Below are positions 16,262-25,196 of a stretch of DNA of 39,482 nucleotides, piece after piece. Positions within the stretch are counted from its first letter, which is position 1. Every line of letters begins with the position of its first letter. Source of the stretch: UBA4285 sp050944355 (GTDB lineage: Bacteria > Bacillota > Clostridia > Lachnospirales > Lachnospiraceae); assembly GCA_050944355.1 (NCBI GenBank), contig JBMNQX010000017.1, positions 1 through 39,482 on the forward strand, read 5' to 3'. The notes under the pieces are model-generated. The model saw nothing but the letters and a program-made list of their open reading frames with translations. It was not told the origin of the DNA and did no database searches. A program made the translations under genes and the position numbers.

Positions 16262-18325
16262 ATGGATATAAAAGAAGTAAAGGGAATCGGCGAAAAAACC
16301 GCTTCCATTCTGAACAGGCTTTCCATATACACGGCTGAGGACCTGATACATCTGTATCCCAGGGACTACGATGTATATGAAAGGCCTGTTTTTGTGAAGG
16401 ATATTACGACTGAAAATGAAGGCCGCATGATTGCGGTCGACGGCGTGATTGCGAGCGGTGTTCAGCTGTACAGGGCCGGACATTTCAGCGTTGTTTCCGT
16501 GATCGTGCGCGATATGGACGGAAACGGCATAAAGGTCAACTGGTTCAATATGCCGTATCTGAAGGCAAAGCTCATTCGGGGGCAGCGCTACGTGTTCCGC
16601 GGATATCTATCCGCGAAGAACGGACAGAGAGTGATCGAACAGCCGCGTATGTGGAAGCCGGCTGATTTCAGTGAGCAGATCGGAGTCTACCACCCGAAAT
16701 ACCCGCTCACAAAGGGAATTACCAATGCCCAGATGACAAAGTATGTCAGATCGGCGCTGGACCTGTGTCAGGATGAACTCTCGGAAGATCCGCTTCCGCG
16801 GTGGCTGCGGCGTGAAAAGGAATTGGCGGAATACAATTTTGCCATCCGCGCTATTCATTTTCCATCGAGTCGGGAAGAGTACGAACAGGCGCACAGAAGA
16901 CTTATTTTCGAGGAATTCTTTTTATTTGCCCTTGCGGTTGCCAGACTCAGGGACAGTAAGGCGGAAAGAACGAATACACATGTGATTCCGCACTCGGACT
17001 GGGAAAAGAAGCTTCTGGAATCGCTGCCGTATGAACTCACCGAAGCCCAGAAAAAGGCTTGTGATGAGATCAGCGGGGATATGGCGGGGAAGACGCTGAT
17101 GAACCGTCTGCTTCAGGGAGACGTGGGATCCGGAAAGACGATTGTTGCCGCCATTGCGGCGGTAAATGCCGCTGCTGCCGGATATCAGGCGGCCATTATG
17201 ACGCCGACTGAAGTTTTGGCAAGACAGGAAAATAGCACGATATCATCGCTTCTTACAACAGCCGGAATACCTGTGCGGACTGAACTTCTGACCGGTTCGC
17301 TGACACCGAAGAACAAGAGAAATGTTCAGGAAGAGATTGCATCAGGTGAAATTCAGATAGTCTGTGGAACGCAGGCGCTCATTCAGGACAAGGTGGAATT
17401 CAAAAATCTGGGACTTGTCGTGACGGATGAGCAGCACCGTTTCGGCGTCGGACAGAGAACAACACTTTCCGGGAAGGGCGGCGATCCGCACGTTCTTGTC
17501 ATGAGCGCCACGCCGATTCCGAGAACGCTGGCATTGATTCTGTACGGTGATCTGGATATATCTTTCATTGACCAGCTGCCTGCGGGGCGAAAGCGGATCA
17601 AAAACGCGATTGTCGGCAGAGAAGACAGGCCGAAAATCGTCAGATTCCTGATAAGAAAGATTCGGGAAGGGCGTCAGGCATACGTCATCTGTCCTATGGT
17701 CGAAGCCAATCCGGAAATTGACGCTGAAAATGTGACAGATTACAGTCGGGAATTACAGAAAAAACTGGGGCCTGATGTGCGGGTCGGAATGCTGAACGGG
17801 CGCATGAAACCGGATGAAAAGAACTCTGTCATGGAAGACTTTTCAGCGGGAAAGATCGACGTTCTTGTCTCCACAACAGTCGTTGAGGTCGGAGTAAACG
17901 TTCCGAATGCGACAGTCATGGTCATAGAAGACGCGAATCGGTTCGGGCTCGCACAGCTTCATCAGCTTCGCGGCCGCGTCGGTAGAGGACAAGAGCAGAG
18001 CTACTGCGTATTTGTCACAAATGACAAGAGTCCGGCTGCCGAAAAGAGGCTTGCGGTGCTGGCTCACACGGACGACGGTTTTAAAATCGCGGAAGAGGAT
18101 CTGAAGCTGCGAGGACCGGGTGAGTTTTTCGGCGAGCGGCAGAGCGGGGAATTTGCATTTACGGCAGGTGATATTTACTCGGATTCTGATATTTTAAAGG
18201 AGGCTGCCGAGGCTGTACAGGAAGTGCGCCGGAAAGATCCGGATTTGAGCAAAGAAGAAGATGCGCCTCTGCGGCGCCGCCTGACGAAATTCACAGAGGA
18301 AAAACTGGAATCAATCGGATTGTGA
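16262..18325 (+). CDS. recG: ATP-dependent DNA helicase RecG
   Basis: This is a 687-residue superfamily-2 translocase that remodels stalled replication forks and branched recombination intermediates. The N-terminal wedge/OB region (about 1-235) starts with a helix-hairpin-like GIGEKTASILNRL. The motor carries Walker A GDVGSGKT (about residue 286), DEQH (about 389), MSATPIPRTL, and the C-terminal GRVGRGQEQSYC and the LRGPGEFFGERQSG block typical of RecG. The start ATG 16262 lies one base after the yloV stop with GGAG in the yloV tail; in-frame codons farther upstream lie inside yloV. It is co-transcribed with yloV. All motifs are present at full length. Confidence 0.96.
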   Translation: MDIKEVKGIGEKTASILNRLSIYTAEDLIHLYPRDYDVYERPVFVKDITTENEGRMIAVDGVIASGVQLYRAGHFSVVSVIVRDMDGNGIKVNWFNMPYLKAKLIRGQRYVFRGYLSAKNGQRVIEQPRMWKPADFSEQIGVYHPKYPLTKGITNAQMTKYVRSALDLCQDELSEDPLPRWLRREKELAEYNFAIRAIHFPSSREEYEQAHRRLIFEEFFLFALAVARLRDSKAERTNTHVIPHSDWEKKLLESLPYELTEAQKKACDEISGDMAGKTLMNRLLQGDVGSGKTIVAAIAAVNAAAAGYQAAIMTPTEVLARQENSTISSLLTTAGIPVRTELLTGSLTPKNKRNVQEEIASGEIQIVCGTQALIQDKVEFKNLGLVVTDEQHRFGVGQRTTLSGKGGDPHVLVMSATPIPRTLALILYGDLDISFIDQLPAGRKRIKNAIVGREDRPKIVRFLIRKIREGRQAYVICPMVEANPEIDAENVTDYSRELQKKLGPDVRVGMLNGRMKPDEKNSVMEDFSAGKIDVLVSTTVVEVGVNVPNATVMVIEDANRFGLAQLHQLRGRVGRGQEQSYCVFVTNDKSPAAEKRLAVLAHTDDGFKIAEEDLKLRGPGEFFGERQSGEFAFTAGDIYSDSDILKEAAEAVQEVRRKDPDLSKEEDAPLRRRLTKFTEEKLESIGL

Positions 18326-18343
18326 CAGGAAGGAGATGCAGAT

Positions 18344-18595
18344 TTGAAGCGTCAGATGGACTTTACGATGGCACGTCCGGGACTTGTCAAAAAAGGGGAC
18401 GAGGTTGATATTACGGAAGGCAAGCTGATGAGCAGCTATTACTACACAATTGAGCCGGCGGTGGCGATGAGCGCCAATTACCGCAAGACGGAGAGGCTCC
18501 ATTCAAGGCACGGCGTTGTCGTGGAAGTCGGCGAGACAAACCGCGGATACTTTGTGCGGGCTGAATTTGACGAACCCGATGAGCCTTCTGACTGA
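18344..18595 (+). CDS. Small conserved-looking protein of unknown function
   Basis: This is an 83-residue protein that I do not recognise. The start is TTG 18344, nine bases after AAGGAG; the first in-frame ATG (18356) is about 20 bases from that site. The N-terminal half is basic (KRQMDFTMARPG, VKKGDEVD). The middle has a Tyr-rich segment (LMSSYYYTIEPAV), then RHGVVVEVGETNRGYFVRAEFDE and an acidic end, suggesting a small beta-rich domain. It sits 18 bases after recG in the same orientation and is probably in that operon. I see no membrane segment, metal ligands or DNA-binding motif. The coding call rests on the ribosome site, spacing and codon use like its neighbours. Confidence 0.6.
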   Translation: MKRQMDFTMARPGLVKKGDEVDITEGKLMSSYYYTIEPAVAMSANYRKTERLHSRHGVVVEVGETNRGYFVRAEFDEPDEPSD

Positions 18596-18616
18596 TTCTG
18601 TCACAGAATGACAGAA
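18596..18616 (+). repeat. Perfect 8-bp inverted repeat after the small orphan gene
   Basis: TTCTGTCA (18596-18603) and TGACAGAA (18609-18616) flank a five-base loop directly after the stop codon. There is no T-run, so it is perhaps an mRNA 3' stabiliser or a weak terminator. Confidence 0.45.
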
Positions 18617-18747
18617 GATGTAAAAAATGCAGGGAATGAGGCCTGTGCGGGTGACACACACGCTTTTCTTTTACTTTTCATCGGCCGCCGTGTGTGGTAC
18701 GATATATTCGTTTGAAGAAACATTCCTGACGAAAGGAAGATAAAGAT

Positions 18748-19272
18748 ATGAAAACACTCGAAGATTATATCAGAACAATTCCGGATTTCCCGAAAAAGGG
18801 TATTATGTTCCGCGATATTACGACGGTTCTGAAAGATCCGGACGGACTCAAGCTGAGCATCGATGAAATGACGAAGCTGATCGGAGACACGGATTTCGAC
18901 GTGATCGTCGGTTCCGAATCCCGCGGATTCATTTTCGGTGTGCCGATTGCCTACAATCTTCACAAGGCATTTGTTCCGGTCCGCAAGCCGGGCAAGCTTC
19001 CGGCTGAGACTGTATCGCAGTCCTATAATCTCGAGTATGGCACGGCGACGATTGAAATTCACAAGGACGCAATCAAGCCGGGCCAGAAGGTTGTTATCGT
19101 CGATGACCTTATCGCGACCGGCGGAACAGCACAGGCTGCCATCAAACTGGTTGAGAAGCTCGGCGGCAAGGTTGTAAAGTGCGTCTTCCTGATTGAGCTT
19201 GCCGGCCTTGAGGGCAGAAAGCTTCTTGACGGTTACGATGTCGAAGCGGCAGTGACGTATCCGGGCAAGTAA
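18748..19272 (+). CDS. apt: Adenine phosphoribosyltransferase
   Basis: This 174-residue cytoplasmic purine-salvage enzyme makes AMP from adenine and PRPP. The N-terminus IPDFPKKGIMFRDITTVL is the family signature. Next come the GSESRGFIFG loop and VPVRKPGKLP. The PRPP-binding loop VVIVDDLIATGGTAQA is at about residues 113-128. The length is standard and all active-site residues are present. A GAAAGGAAG-type site precedes ATG 18748. The 150-base gap upstream contains an inverted repeat but no clear promoter (a GATATATT-like -10 lies near 18701). A hairpin at 19299-19324 separates it from the MutS-like gene. In some Firmicutes apt lies next to relA; that is not the case here. Confidence 0.96.
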   Translation: MKTLEDYIRTIPDFPKKGIMFRDITTVLKDPDGLKLSIDEMTKLIGDTDFDVIVGSESRGFIFGVPIAYNLHKAFVPVRKPGKLPAETVSQSYNLEYGTATIEIHKDAIKPGQKVVIVDDLIATGGTAQAAIKLVEKLGGKVVKCVFLIELAGLEGRKLLDGYDVEAAVTYPGK

Positions 19273-19298
19273 TGGAGACGGAATAACAGAATTTGCGG

Positions 19299-19332
19299 GG
19301 CGGCACGGACAAAAGCGTGCCGCCTATTAATT
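19299..19332 (+). terminator. Strong hairpin between apt and the MutS-like gene
   Basis: GGCGGCACG (19299-19307) and CGTGCCGCC (19316-19324) pair perfectly. The following TATTAATTT is only moderately T-rich, so termination may be partial. Confidence 0.6.
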
Positions 19333-19342
19333 TGGAGCTTAT

Positions 19343-21052
19343 ATGACAATAGCCATAGTCTGTCTGTGTTTTGCGGCGCTGCTTGTGTTCCTGATCATCA
19401 GGCAGCACCGGAATGAGAAAGCAGAGCGCATCCGCGCGTTCAAAAACAAGTTCGGCACTTTGTCTTCCCGGCGATACCCTCAGGGACAGCTTATGCACAC
19501 GGGAAGCTGCGCCAGAGATTATCAAAAGAATCATGCACAGACGTTTTACGTCGACGATCTTACATGGGCCGACCTGGAGATGAACCGGATTTTCGGCGCG
19601 CTGGATACAAATCTTTCGCCTGCCGGGCGGGAATATCTTTACTCGTCACTGCGCCTGCCTCTGGAAGCTGCTTCTCACGCAAAAGAACTCGATGAACTCA
19701 GCACTCGTCTCATGGAAAATGAATCAGAGCGCGAAAAGACCTGGGAGTGCTTTCGGGGGCTGCGTTCCGGCGGGCGCTTTCGCATGGACAAAAGAGACGC
19801 GCTTTCGCTCTACGAATATCTGGACACTCTCACAAGCCTGAACAGCACGTCGTGCGTTCCGTCTGTCATTGCCTGCGCCGCGTTTATTGCGTCCATAGTG
19901 TATTTTTGTTTTTCTCCGACTGTCGGAATTCTTGTTCTTATGGCGGTCATCGCCGTCAACCTGGGGTCATATTTCCACATCCGCGGAAAACTCGGAAACT
20001 ATTTCCGGAGCCTGCAGAAAGCGGTTGCGCTTGCCGGTTTTGCCGCCGGATATTCCGGTGCGTTTCCGGAAAAAAAGGATAAACTGAGCCGGCGGATCAA
20101 AGAACTGTCCGATGAGCTTTCGCCGATGCGCCGGAATGCGTGGCTGCTCGAACTGGGCTCGGGGAGCAGTTCGCTGCCGGATGTTCTTATGAGCTACGTG
20201 CGCATGCTGACGCACTGCGATCTGATTTATTTCAGCCGGTCGGCATCAAAGGCCCGGAAATACCGGGATGACCTGATGGAACTTTACCGGGCGGCCGGGT
20301 TTATCGAGACCGCACTCGCCACAGCCTCCTTTCGCAGGGCACTTCCTGTCTGGTGCCGGCCGGAAATATCGGCCGAGAGAAGACTGCATCTTGAGAATGT
20401 ATATCACCCGCTGATTCAGAACACAGTCCCCAATTCCATAGATCTGTCGCAGAACCTGCTCCTGACCGGATCCAATGCGTCCGGCAAATCGACATTCTTA
20501 AGGACAGCCGCGATTGCCGTGATTCTGGGCGAGGCACTCGATACGGTTCCGGCAAAGTCTGCGGCGTTCGGGCCATTTGCCGTGATGAGCTCCATGTCGG
20601 TGTCTGACAGTCTTGAGAGCGGAGCGAGTCTGTATATGGCGGAGATTCGGAGCCTGAAACGGATCACGGACGCCGCCGGGGCAGGCGGGCATCCGATTCT
20701 GGTCTGCGCGGACGAAATTCTGCGCGGGACAAATACAGCTGAGCGTGTCGCGGGAAGCACAGAAATCCTGCGCTGGCTCGGAAAGCAGAACTGTCTGGTG
20801 CTCGCAGCGACGCATGACGGGGAGCTGACCGGTGAACTCGCCGGGGACAAACCGGATAACTTTGTCAACATGCACTTCTCGGAGAGTACGGATGCCGGCG
20901 GTGTCGTCTTCACTTATAAGATACAGCCCGGTGCCGCTGACAGCAGCAATGCGATTGCGCTCCTGAAAAGGCTCGGATTTCCGGAAGAAATAACAGAAAG
21001 GGCCGGAAAAGAGGCGGCTGAAGTTCTTGCGCACACGACAGACGGGGTGTAA
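19343..21052 (+). CDS. Membrane-associated MutS-like ATPase
   Basis: This is a 569-residue protein with a MutS-type ABC ATPase domain at the C-terminus: Walker A TGSNASGKST (about residue 376), the signature-like SVSDSLESGASLYMAEI, Walker B-like LVCADEILRGTNT and the H-loop ATHDGEL. There is no mismatch-recognition (MutS-I) domain. An N-terminal membrane helix (IVCLCFAALLVFLII) and a pair of central hydrophobic helices (about 175-215, including VPSVIACAAFIASIVYFCF and VGILVLMAVIAVNLG) anchor it to the membrane. Uncharacterised proteins of this layout occur widely in Firmicutes and Bacteroidetes and are often annotated as DNA mismatch repair protein; a repair role is unlikely to be proven by homology. 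The start has GGAG ahead. It follows apt and ends 39 bases before alaS. Confidence 0.82.
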   Translation: MTIAIVCLCFAALLVFLIIRQHRNEKAERIRAFKNKFGTLSSRRYPQGQLMHTGSCARDYQKNHAQTFYVDDLTWADLEMNRIFGALDTNLSPAGREYLYSSLRLPLEAASHAKELDELSTRLMENESEREKTWECFRGLRSGGRFRMDKRDALSLYEYLDTLTSLNSTSCVPSVIACAAFIASIVYFCFSPTVGILVLMAVIAVNLGSYFHIRGKLGNYFRSLQKAVALAGFAAGYSGAFPEKKDKLSRRIKELSDELSPMRRNAWLLELGSGSSSLPDVLMSYVRMLTHCDLIYFSRSASKARKYRDDLMELYRAAGFIETALATASFRRALPVWCRPEISAERRLHLENVYHPLIQNTVPNSIDLSQNLLLTGSNASGKSTFLRTAAIAVILGEALDTVPAKSAAFGPFAVMSSMSVSDSLESGASLYMAEIRSLKRITDAAGAGGHPILVCADEILRGTNTAERVAGSTEILRWLGKQNCLVLAATHDGELTGELAGDKPDNFVNMHFSESTDAGGVVFTYKIQPGAADSSNAIALLKRLGFPEEITERAGKEAAEVLAHTTDGV

Positions 21053-21091
21053 TATCTAAAGGTATGTTCAATTCTTTCGGAGGGGTGTTTT

Positions 21092-23773
21092 ATGCAGTAC
21101 AGAGGCGTAAACGAATTACGTGAGCTGTTCCTTGAATTTTTTGAAGAAAAAGGATGTCTGCGTCTGCCCAGCTTTTCGCTGGTTCCGCACAACGATGACT
21201 CTCTGCTTATCATCAATTCGGGCATGGCTCCCATGAAGCCGTGGTTTACCGGGCAGGAGATTCCGCCGCGCAGAAGAGTCACAACGTGTCAGAAGTGCAT
21301 TCGCACAGGCGATCTTGAGAATGTCGGCAAAACGGCGCGCCACGGGACATTCTTCGAAATGCTCGGCAACTTTTCGTTTGGCGATTATTTTAAAAAAGAG
21401 GCGATTCCGTGGGCGTGGGAATTCCTGACAGAGCGAGTAGGGCTTGATCCGGACAGGCTGTATCCGTCTGTCTATGTGGATGATCAGGAAGCTTACGACA
21501 TCTGGCTCAATGACATTCATATTCCGGCCGATCGCATCTATAAATTCGGCAAAGAAGATAATTTCTGGGAGCATGGTTCCGGCCCGTGCGGTCCCTGCAC
21601 GGAAATCTACTACGACCGCGGCGAGAAATACGGAAACGGTCCGGATGATGTCATGGGCGGCGAAGGAGACCGTTACATGGAAGTCTGGAACGTCGTATTC
21701 TCACAGTTCAATAACGACGGACACGGAAATTATACGGATCTTGCTCAGAAGAATATCGATACCGGTATGGGCCTTGAGCGTCTCGCAGTTGCGGTACAGG
21801 ATGTAGGCTCGATTTTCGATGTTGACACGCTCAAGAGTCTGCGCGATCTGATCTGCAGCCTGGCGGGCGGAATCGGATATGAGCAGCCTGGCACGGAAGA
21901 AAGCGATGTTTCAGTCCGCATCTGCACCGATCACGCAAGAGCCATGACGTTCATGATTTCCGATGGAATCATGCCGTCCAACAACGGCCGCGGCTATGTT
22001 CTGCGCCGCATTATCCGCCGTGCTGTGCGTCACGGAAGAAAACTGAACATTTCAGGATCTTTCCTCCCGACGCTCGCTGAAAACGTTATTGAAGGATCCA
22101 AGGCCGGGTATCCGGAACTGGAAGAGAAAAAAGCGTTTATCCTCTCCGTCATCAAAGCAGAAGAAGAAAAGTTCGAAAAGACATATGAACAGGGCATGAG
22201 CATTCTCGGTGAGATGATTGACTCTCTGAGAAAAGCAGGAAAAAATCAGCTTTCCGGAGATGACGCGTTCCGTCTTTATGATACGTTCGGCTTCCCGATT
22301 GACAACACGAAGGAAATTCTCGCGGAGGAAGGCCTGAGCGTCGACGAACAAGGCTTTGAGAACGCAATGAAGAAGCAGAAAGAAATGGCCCGCGAGGACA
22401 GAAAAAAGTCCGGCAAGAACGCAGAGTACATGGGCGCTGCCGCGACGGTGTACGAGGACATGGATCCGTCTGTCAGCTCCGAGTTCACCGGATATGACAG
22501 AACAGATGACGAAGGGAAAATTGTGGCTCTGGCCTCTCTTTCTGAAGACGGTTCGGAAGAGGATTCTGTGACCGAGGCAATTTCCGACGGCGAATTCGGC
22601 GCCATTATTACCGATAAAACGCCATTTTATGGCACCATGGGCGGTCAGGTCGGCGACACGGGCGTAATCACGGGAGCCGACGGCGCCAGATTCGAAGTGA
22701 CAGGAACTCTGCACGTGAGCGGCGGCAAGATCGCGCAGATCGGTCATGTAAAGCGCGGCATGTTCCGCACCGGCGAGACAGTAAAGCTTTCGGTAGACGC
22801 AAAGCGCCGCGCAGCAATCTGCGCAAACCACAGCGCGACTCATCTCCTGCAGAAGGCACTGCGTGAAGTGCTGGGAACGCATGTCGAGCAGGCCGGCTCG
22901 TATCAGGATGAGCACAGGACAAGATTTGACTTCAGCCATTTCCAGGCTATGACGTCGGAAGAAATCAGCCGCGTCGAGGCCATGGTAAATGAGAAGATTG
23001 CCGAAGATCTGCCGGTCGTGACGCAGATCATGAGTCTGGAAGAAGCCAGAAAGAGCGGGGCAATGGCTCTGTTCGGCGAGAAATACGGTGACGTTGTCCG
23101 CGTCGTGAAGATGGGCGATTTTTCCATCGAACTCTGCGGCGGAACGCACGTAGCCCATACCGGACAAATCCGTCAGTTCAAAATACTGTCTGAATCCGGC
23201 GTCGCGGCCGGCGTGCGCAGAATTGAAGCCATCACGGGCAGTGCAGTGACAGAATTCTACCGGGATGAGGAGAAGAAGCTGCATGAGGCAGCTGCCCTTC
23301 TGAAGACGACTCCGGATGATGTGACAGAACACATCAGGAAGCTGCAGGAAGAGATCAAGACGCTTAAGTCTGAGAATGAATCTCTGAAGAGTGCACAGGC
23401 GGCCAGCGCGATGAACGACTGGGAGAGCCATGTGCAGGAAGTGGGAGACGTCAGACTTCTGGCATACAGCGTCAAGAACGTGGACATGAACGGTCTGCGC
23501 GAACTGGGCGACAAAATCAAGAGCCGCCTCGGAGAAGGAGTCATTGTGCTTGTCTCGGACAATTCCGGAAAGGTGAGCGTCATGGCTATGGCGACAGAAG
23601 GTGCTGTCAAACAGGGTGCACACGCGGGCAATCTGATCCGTTCGCTTGCGGGTCTCATCGGCGGAGGCGGCGGCGGGCGCCCGCAGATGGCGCAGGCCGG
23701 AGGCAAAAACGCGGCCGGAATACCGGCATTGATTGAAGCGGCGCCAAAAGAACTCGCAAAACAACTTCATTAA
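21092..23773 (+). CDS. alaS: Alanyl-tRNA synthetase
   Basis: This 893-residue class-II synthetase charges tRNA-Ala and edits Ser/Gly mischarging. The catalytic N-terminus carries FLEFFEEKGCLRLPSFSL, RVTTCQKCIRTGDLENVG and FFEMLGNFSFGDYFKKEAI. The editing domain shows the zinc ligands HSATH (about residue 580) and CGGTH (about 682). The C-terminal C-Ala domain contains the Gly-rich LIGGGGGGRPQMAQAGG typical of the family, followed by a short tail. ATG 21092 has GGAGGGG upstream. The 39-base gap to the preceding gene is too short for a T-box, so expression probably comes from upstream transcription. The length is slightly above the usual 870-880. Confidence 0.98.
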   Translation: MQYRGVNELRELFLEFFEEKGCLRLPSFSLVPHNDDSLLIINSGMAPMKPWFTGQEIPPRRRVTTCQKCIRTGDLENVGKTARHGTFFEMLGNFSFGDYFKKEAIPWAWEFLTERVGLDPDRLYPSVYVDDQEAYDIWLNDIHIPADRIYKFGKEDNFWEHGSGPCGPCTEIYYDRGEKYGNGPDDVMGGEGDRYMEVWNVVFSQFNNDGHGNYTDLAQKNIDTGMGLERLAVAVQDVGSIFDVDTLKSLRDLICSLAGGIGYEQPGTEESDVSVRICTDHARAMTFMISDGIMPSNNGRGYVLRRIIRRAVRHGRKLNISGSFLPTLAENVIEGSKAGYPELEEKKAFILSVIKAEEEKFEKTYEQGMSILGEMIDSLRKAGKNQLSGDDAFRLYDTFGFPIDNTKEILAEEGLSVDEQGFENAMKKQKEMAREDRKKSGKNAEYMGAAATVYEDMDPSVSSEFTGYDRTDDEGKIVALASLSEDGSEEDSVTEAISDGEFGAIITDKTPFYGTMGGQVGDTGVITGADGARFEVTGTLHVSGGKIAQIGHVKRGMFRTGETVKLSVDAKRRAAICANHSATHLLQKALREVLGTHVEQAGSYQDEHRTRFDFSHFQAMTSEEISRVEAMVNEKIAEDLPVVTQIMSLEEARKSGAMALFGEKYGDVVRVVKMGDFSIELCGGTHVAHTGQIRQFKILSESGVAAGVRRIEAITGSAVTEFYRDEEKKLHEAAALLKTTPDDVTEHIRKLQEEIKTLKSENESLKSAQAASAMNDWESHVQEVGDVRLLAYSVKNVDMNGLRELGDKIKSRLGEGVIVLVSDNSGKVSVMAMATEGAVKQGAHAGNLIRSLAGLIGGGGGGRPQMAQAGGKNAAGIPALIEAAPKELAKQLH

Positions 23774-23823
23774 AAGAGAATGCCGGCATCGTTGATTCCG
23801 GCGGACAGACCTTAGATTTCTTC

Positions 23824-23851
23824 TTGACGAAATATACCTGCGTGATATAAT
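23824..23851 (+). promoter_or_regulatory. Strong promoter of rpsU
   Basis: TTGACG (23824-23829), a 16-bp spacer and TATAAT (23846-23851), giving a leader of about 70 bases. The leader contains a perfect tandem 9-mer (AATCTGCAT at 23882-23890 and 23891-23899). Confidence 0.82.
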
Positions 23852-23927
23852 AGCTCTTGTGCATGGTTTAGCCTTGAGAGAAATCTGCATAATCTGCATT
23901 TGAGAAAGGTGGTCGAGAAAACAGCTT

Positions 23928-24104
23928 ATGTCGAGTGTCAAGGTTAGAGACAATGAGACAATCGAAGGCGCATTAAAGCGCTTCAAAAGAAATTGCGCTA
24001 AGGCGGGCATTCAGCAGGAGATTCGTAAGAGAGAACATTACGAAAAACCGAGCGTAAGACGCAAGAAGAAGTCTGAAGCAGCCAGAAAAAGAAAGTATAA
24101 GTAA
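23928..24104 (+). CDS. rpsU: 30S ribosomal protein S21
   Basis: This 58-residue, strongly basic protein starts MSSVKVRDNETIEGALKRFK and continues RNCAKAGIQQEIRKREHYEKP, an unmistakable S21. It binds the small subunit near the 16S rRNA 3' end and affects initiation. It ends in a Lys/Arg-rich tail (RRKKKSEAARKRKYK). The gene has its own strong promoter and an excellent terminator (24129-24163). An AAAGGTGG site lies rather far (about 15 bases) before the ATG. It sits between alaS and phoH, whereas many Firmicutes have a yqeY/gatB-like gene next to rpsU; none is here. Confidence 0.97.
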   Translation: MSSVKVRDNETIEGALKRFKRNCAKAGIQQEIRKREHYEKPSVRRKKKSEAARKRKYK

Positions 24105-24128
24105 TTTCTGAATGAATCAGTAAAAGAA

Positions 24129-24163
24129 CCGGTGCGGGCTATACGTTCGCACCGGATTTTTTT
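24129..24163 (+). terminator. Intrinsic terminator of rpsU
   Basis: CCGGTGCG (24129-24136) and CGCACCGG (24148-24155) pair perfectly and ATTTTTTT follows. A TATAAT at 24168-24173, with a TTCGCA 16 bp upstream inside the terminator arm, may be the phoH promoter. Confidence 0.94.
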
Positions 24164-24212
24164 AGCGTATAATAATAAAGAGAGTTAAGTACAGAAAGGA
24201 GATTTTCCTTTC

Positions 24213-25196
24213 ATGAGTGTCATTGAAACTTCTATTGATGTACCGACAGACATCGCTCCGATTGTCTTCGGGCAGCTGGACGCAAATATCAAGAAAATCG
24301 AGAAAACACTGAAAGTGACGGTGATCGCAAGAGACGGACGGCTCAAAATCATTGGCACAGATCAGGCGGCAGGAGCCGCGTCCGGCGTCATCAGCACACT
24401 CTCGGAGCTGGCACGGCGCAACGGCGTTGTGACAGAGCAGAATGTCGACTATGCGCTGGCTCTTTCTCTGGACAACAAGGAGTCCGAGGTACTTGAGGCG
24501 GACTCTGATGTCGTGGCGCGAACGATTACCGGAAGGCCGATCAAACCGAAGACCATCGGACAGAAAAAATACGTTCAGGCCATCCGGGACAAGATGATTG
24601 TTTTCGGCGTGGGCCCCGCCGGAACCGGTAAGACGTACCTTGCCATGGCCATGGCGATTTCTGCCTTCCGTGCGAATGAAGTCAGCCGTATCATCCTGAC
24701 GCGGCCGGCGATCGAGGCGGGCGAAAAACTTGGTTTTCTCCCGGGCGATCTGCAGAGCAAGGTCGACCCGTATCTGAGACCCCTTTACGACGCGCTGTTT
24801 GAGATTATGGGGCCGGAGAGTTTTTCCTCGAACATGGAGAAGGGGCTGATCGAAGTGGCGCCGCTGGCCTATATGAGAGGCCGGACGCTTGACAACGCAT
24901 TTATCATCCTTGACGAAGCGCAGAACACAACACCGTCTCAGATGAAGATGTTCCTCACGCGAATCGGTTTCGGCTCTAAAGTTGTTGTGACCGGCGACCA
25001 GACGCAGAAAGACCTTCCCCGTGACGCGGTGAGCGGACTGGATGTGGCGCTTCGCGTGCTGTCGAAAGTGGACGAGATCGGGCAGATCCGTCTTACCGCA
25101 CAGGACGTCGTGAGACATCCGCTTGTTCAGAAAATCGTCAGAGCGTATGAAGAATATGAGATGGCGGAAAAACGGAGAAAAGGGAATAAAAAATGA
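24213..25196 (+). CDS. PhoH-like ATPase (PhoH family)
   Basis: This is a 327-residue P-loop ATPase. The N-terminal KH-like region (about 1-110; IKKIEKTLKVTVIARDGRLKIIG) is followed by the PhoH motor: Walker A GPAGTGKT (about residue 134), ILTRPAIEAGEKLGFLPGD, Walker B FIILDEAQNTT and the sensor VVTGDQTQKDLP. PhoH proteins are thought to act on RNA, and the usual genetic partner is ybeY, as here: its stop overlaps the ybeY start by four bases (ATGA), giving translational coupling. GAAAGGAG precedes the start. In the more complete clusters phoH is preceded by yqfD/yqfC; those are absent in this window. Confidence 0.95.
   Translation: MSVIETSIDVPTDIAPIVFGQLDANIKKIEKTLKVTVIARDGRLKIIGTDQAAGAASGVISTLSELARRNGVVTEQNVDYALALSLDNKESEVLEADSDVVARTITGRPIKPKTIGQKKYVQAIRDKMIVFGVGPAGTGKTYLAMAMAISAFRANEVSRIILTRPAIEAGEKLGFLPGDLQSKVDPYLRPLYDALFEIMGPESFSSNMEKGLIEVAPLAYMRGRTLDNAFIILDEAQNTTPSQMKMFLTRIGFGSKVVVTGDQTQKDLPRDAVSGLDVALRVLSKVDEIGQIRLTAQDVVRHPLVQKIVRAYEEYEMAEKRRKGNKK

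Noticed and set aside
21053..21091. T-box or other riboswitch upstream of alaS
   Set aside because: The gap is only 39 bases and no T-box sequence is present.
23774..23823. Terminator after alaS (GCCGG/CCGGC pair near 23783-23803)
   Set aside because: The stem is five bp with a long loop and no T-run.
22052..24010. 650-codon open frame antisense to alaS
   Set aside because: It has no ribosome site, its protein is rich in His/Arg/Cys like a shadow frame, and alaS is complete on the other strand.
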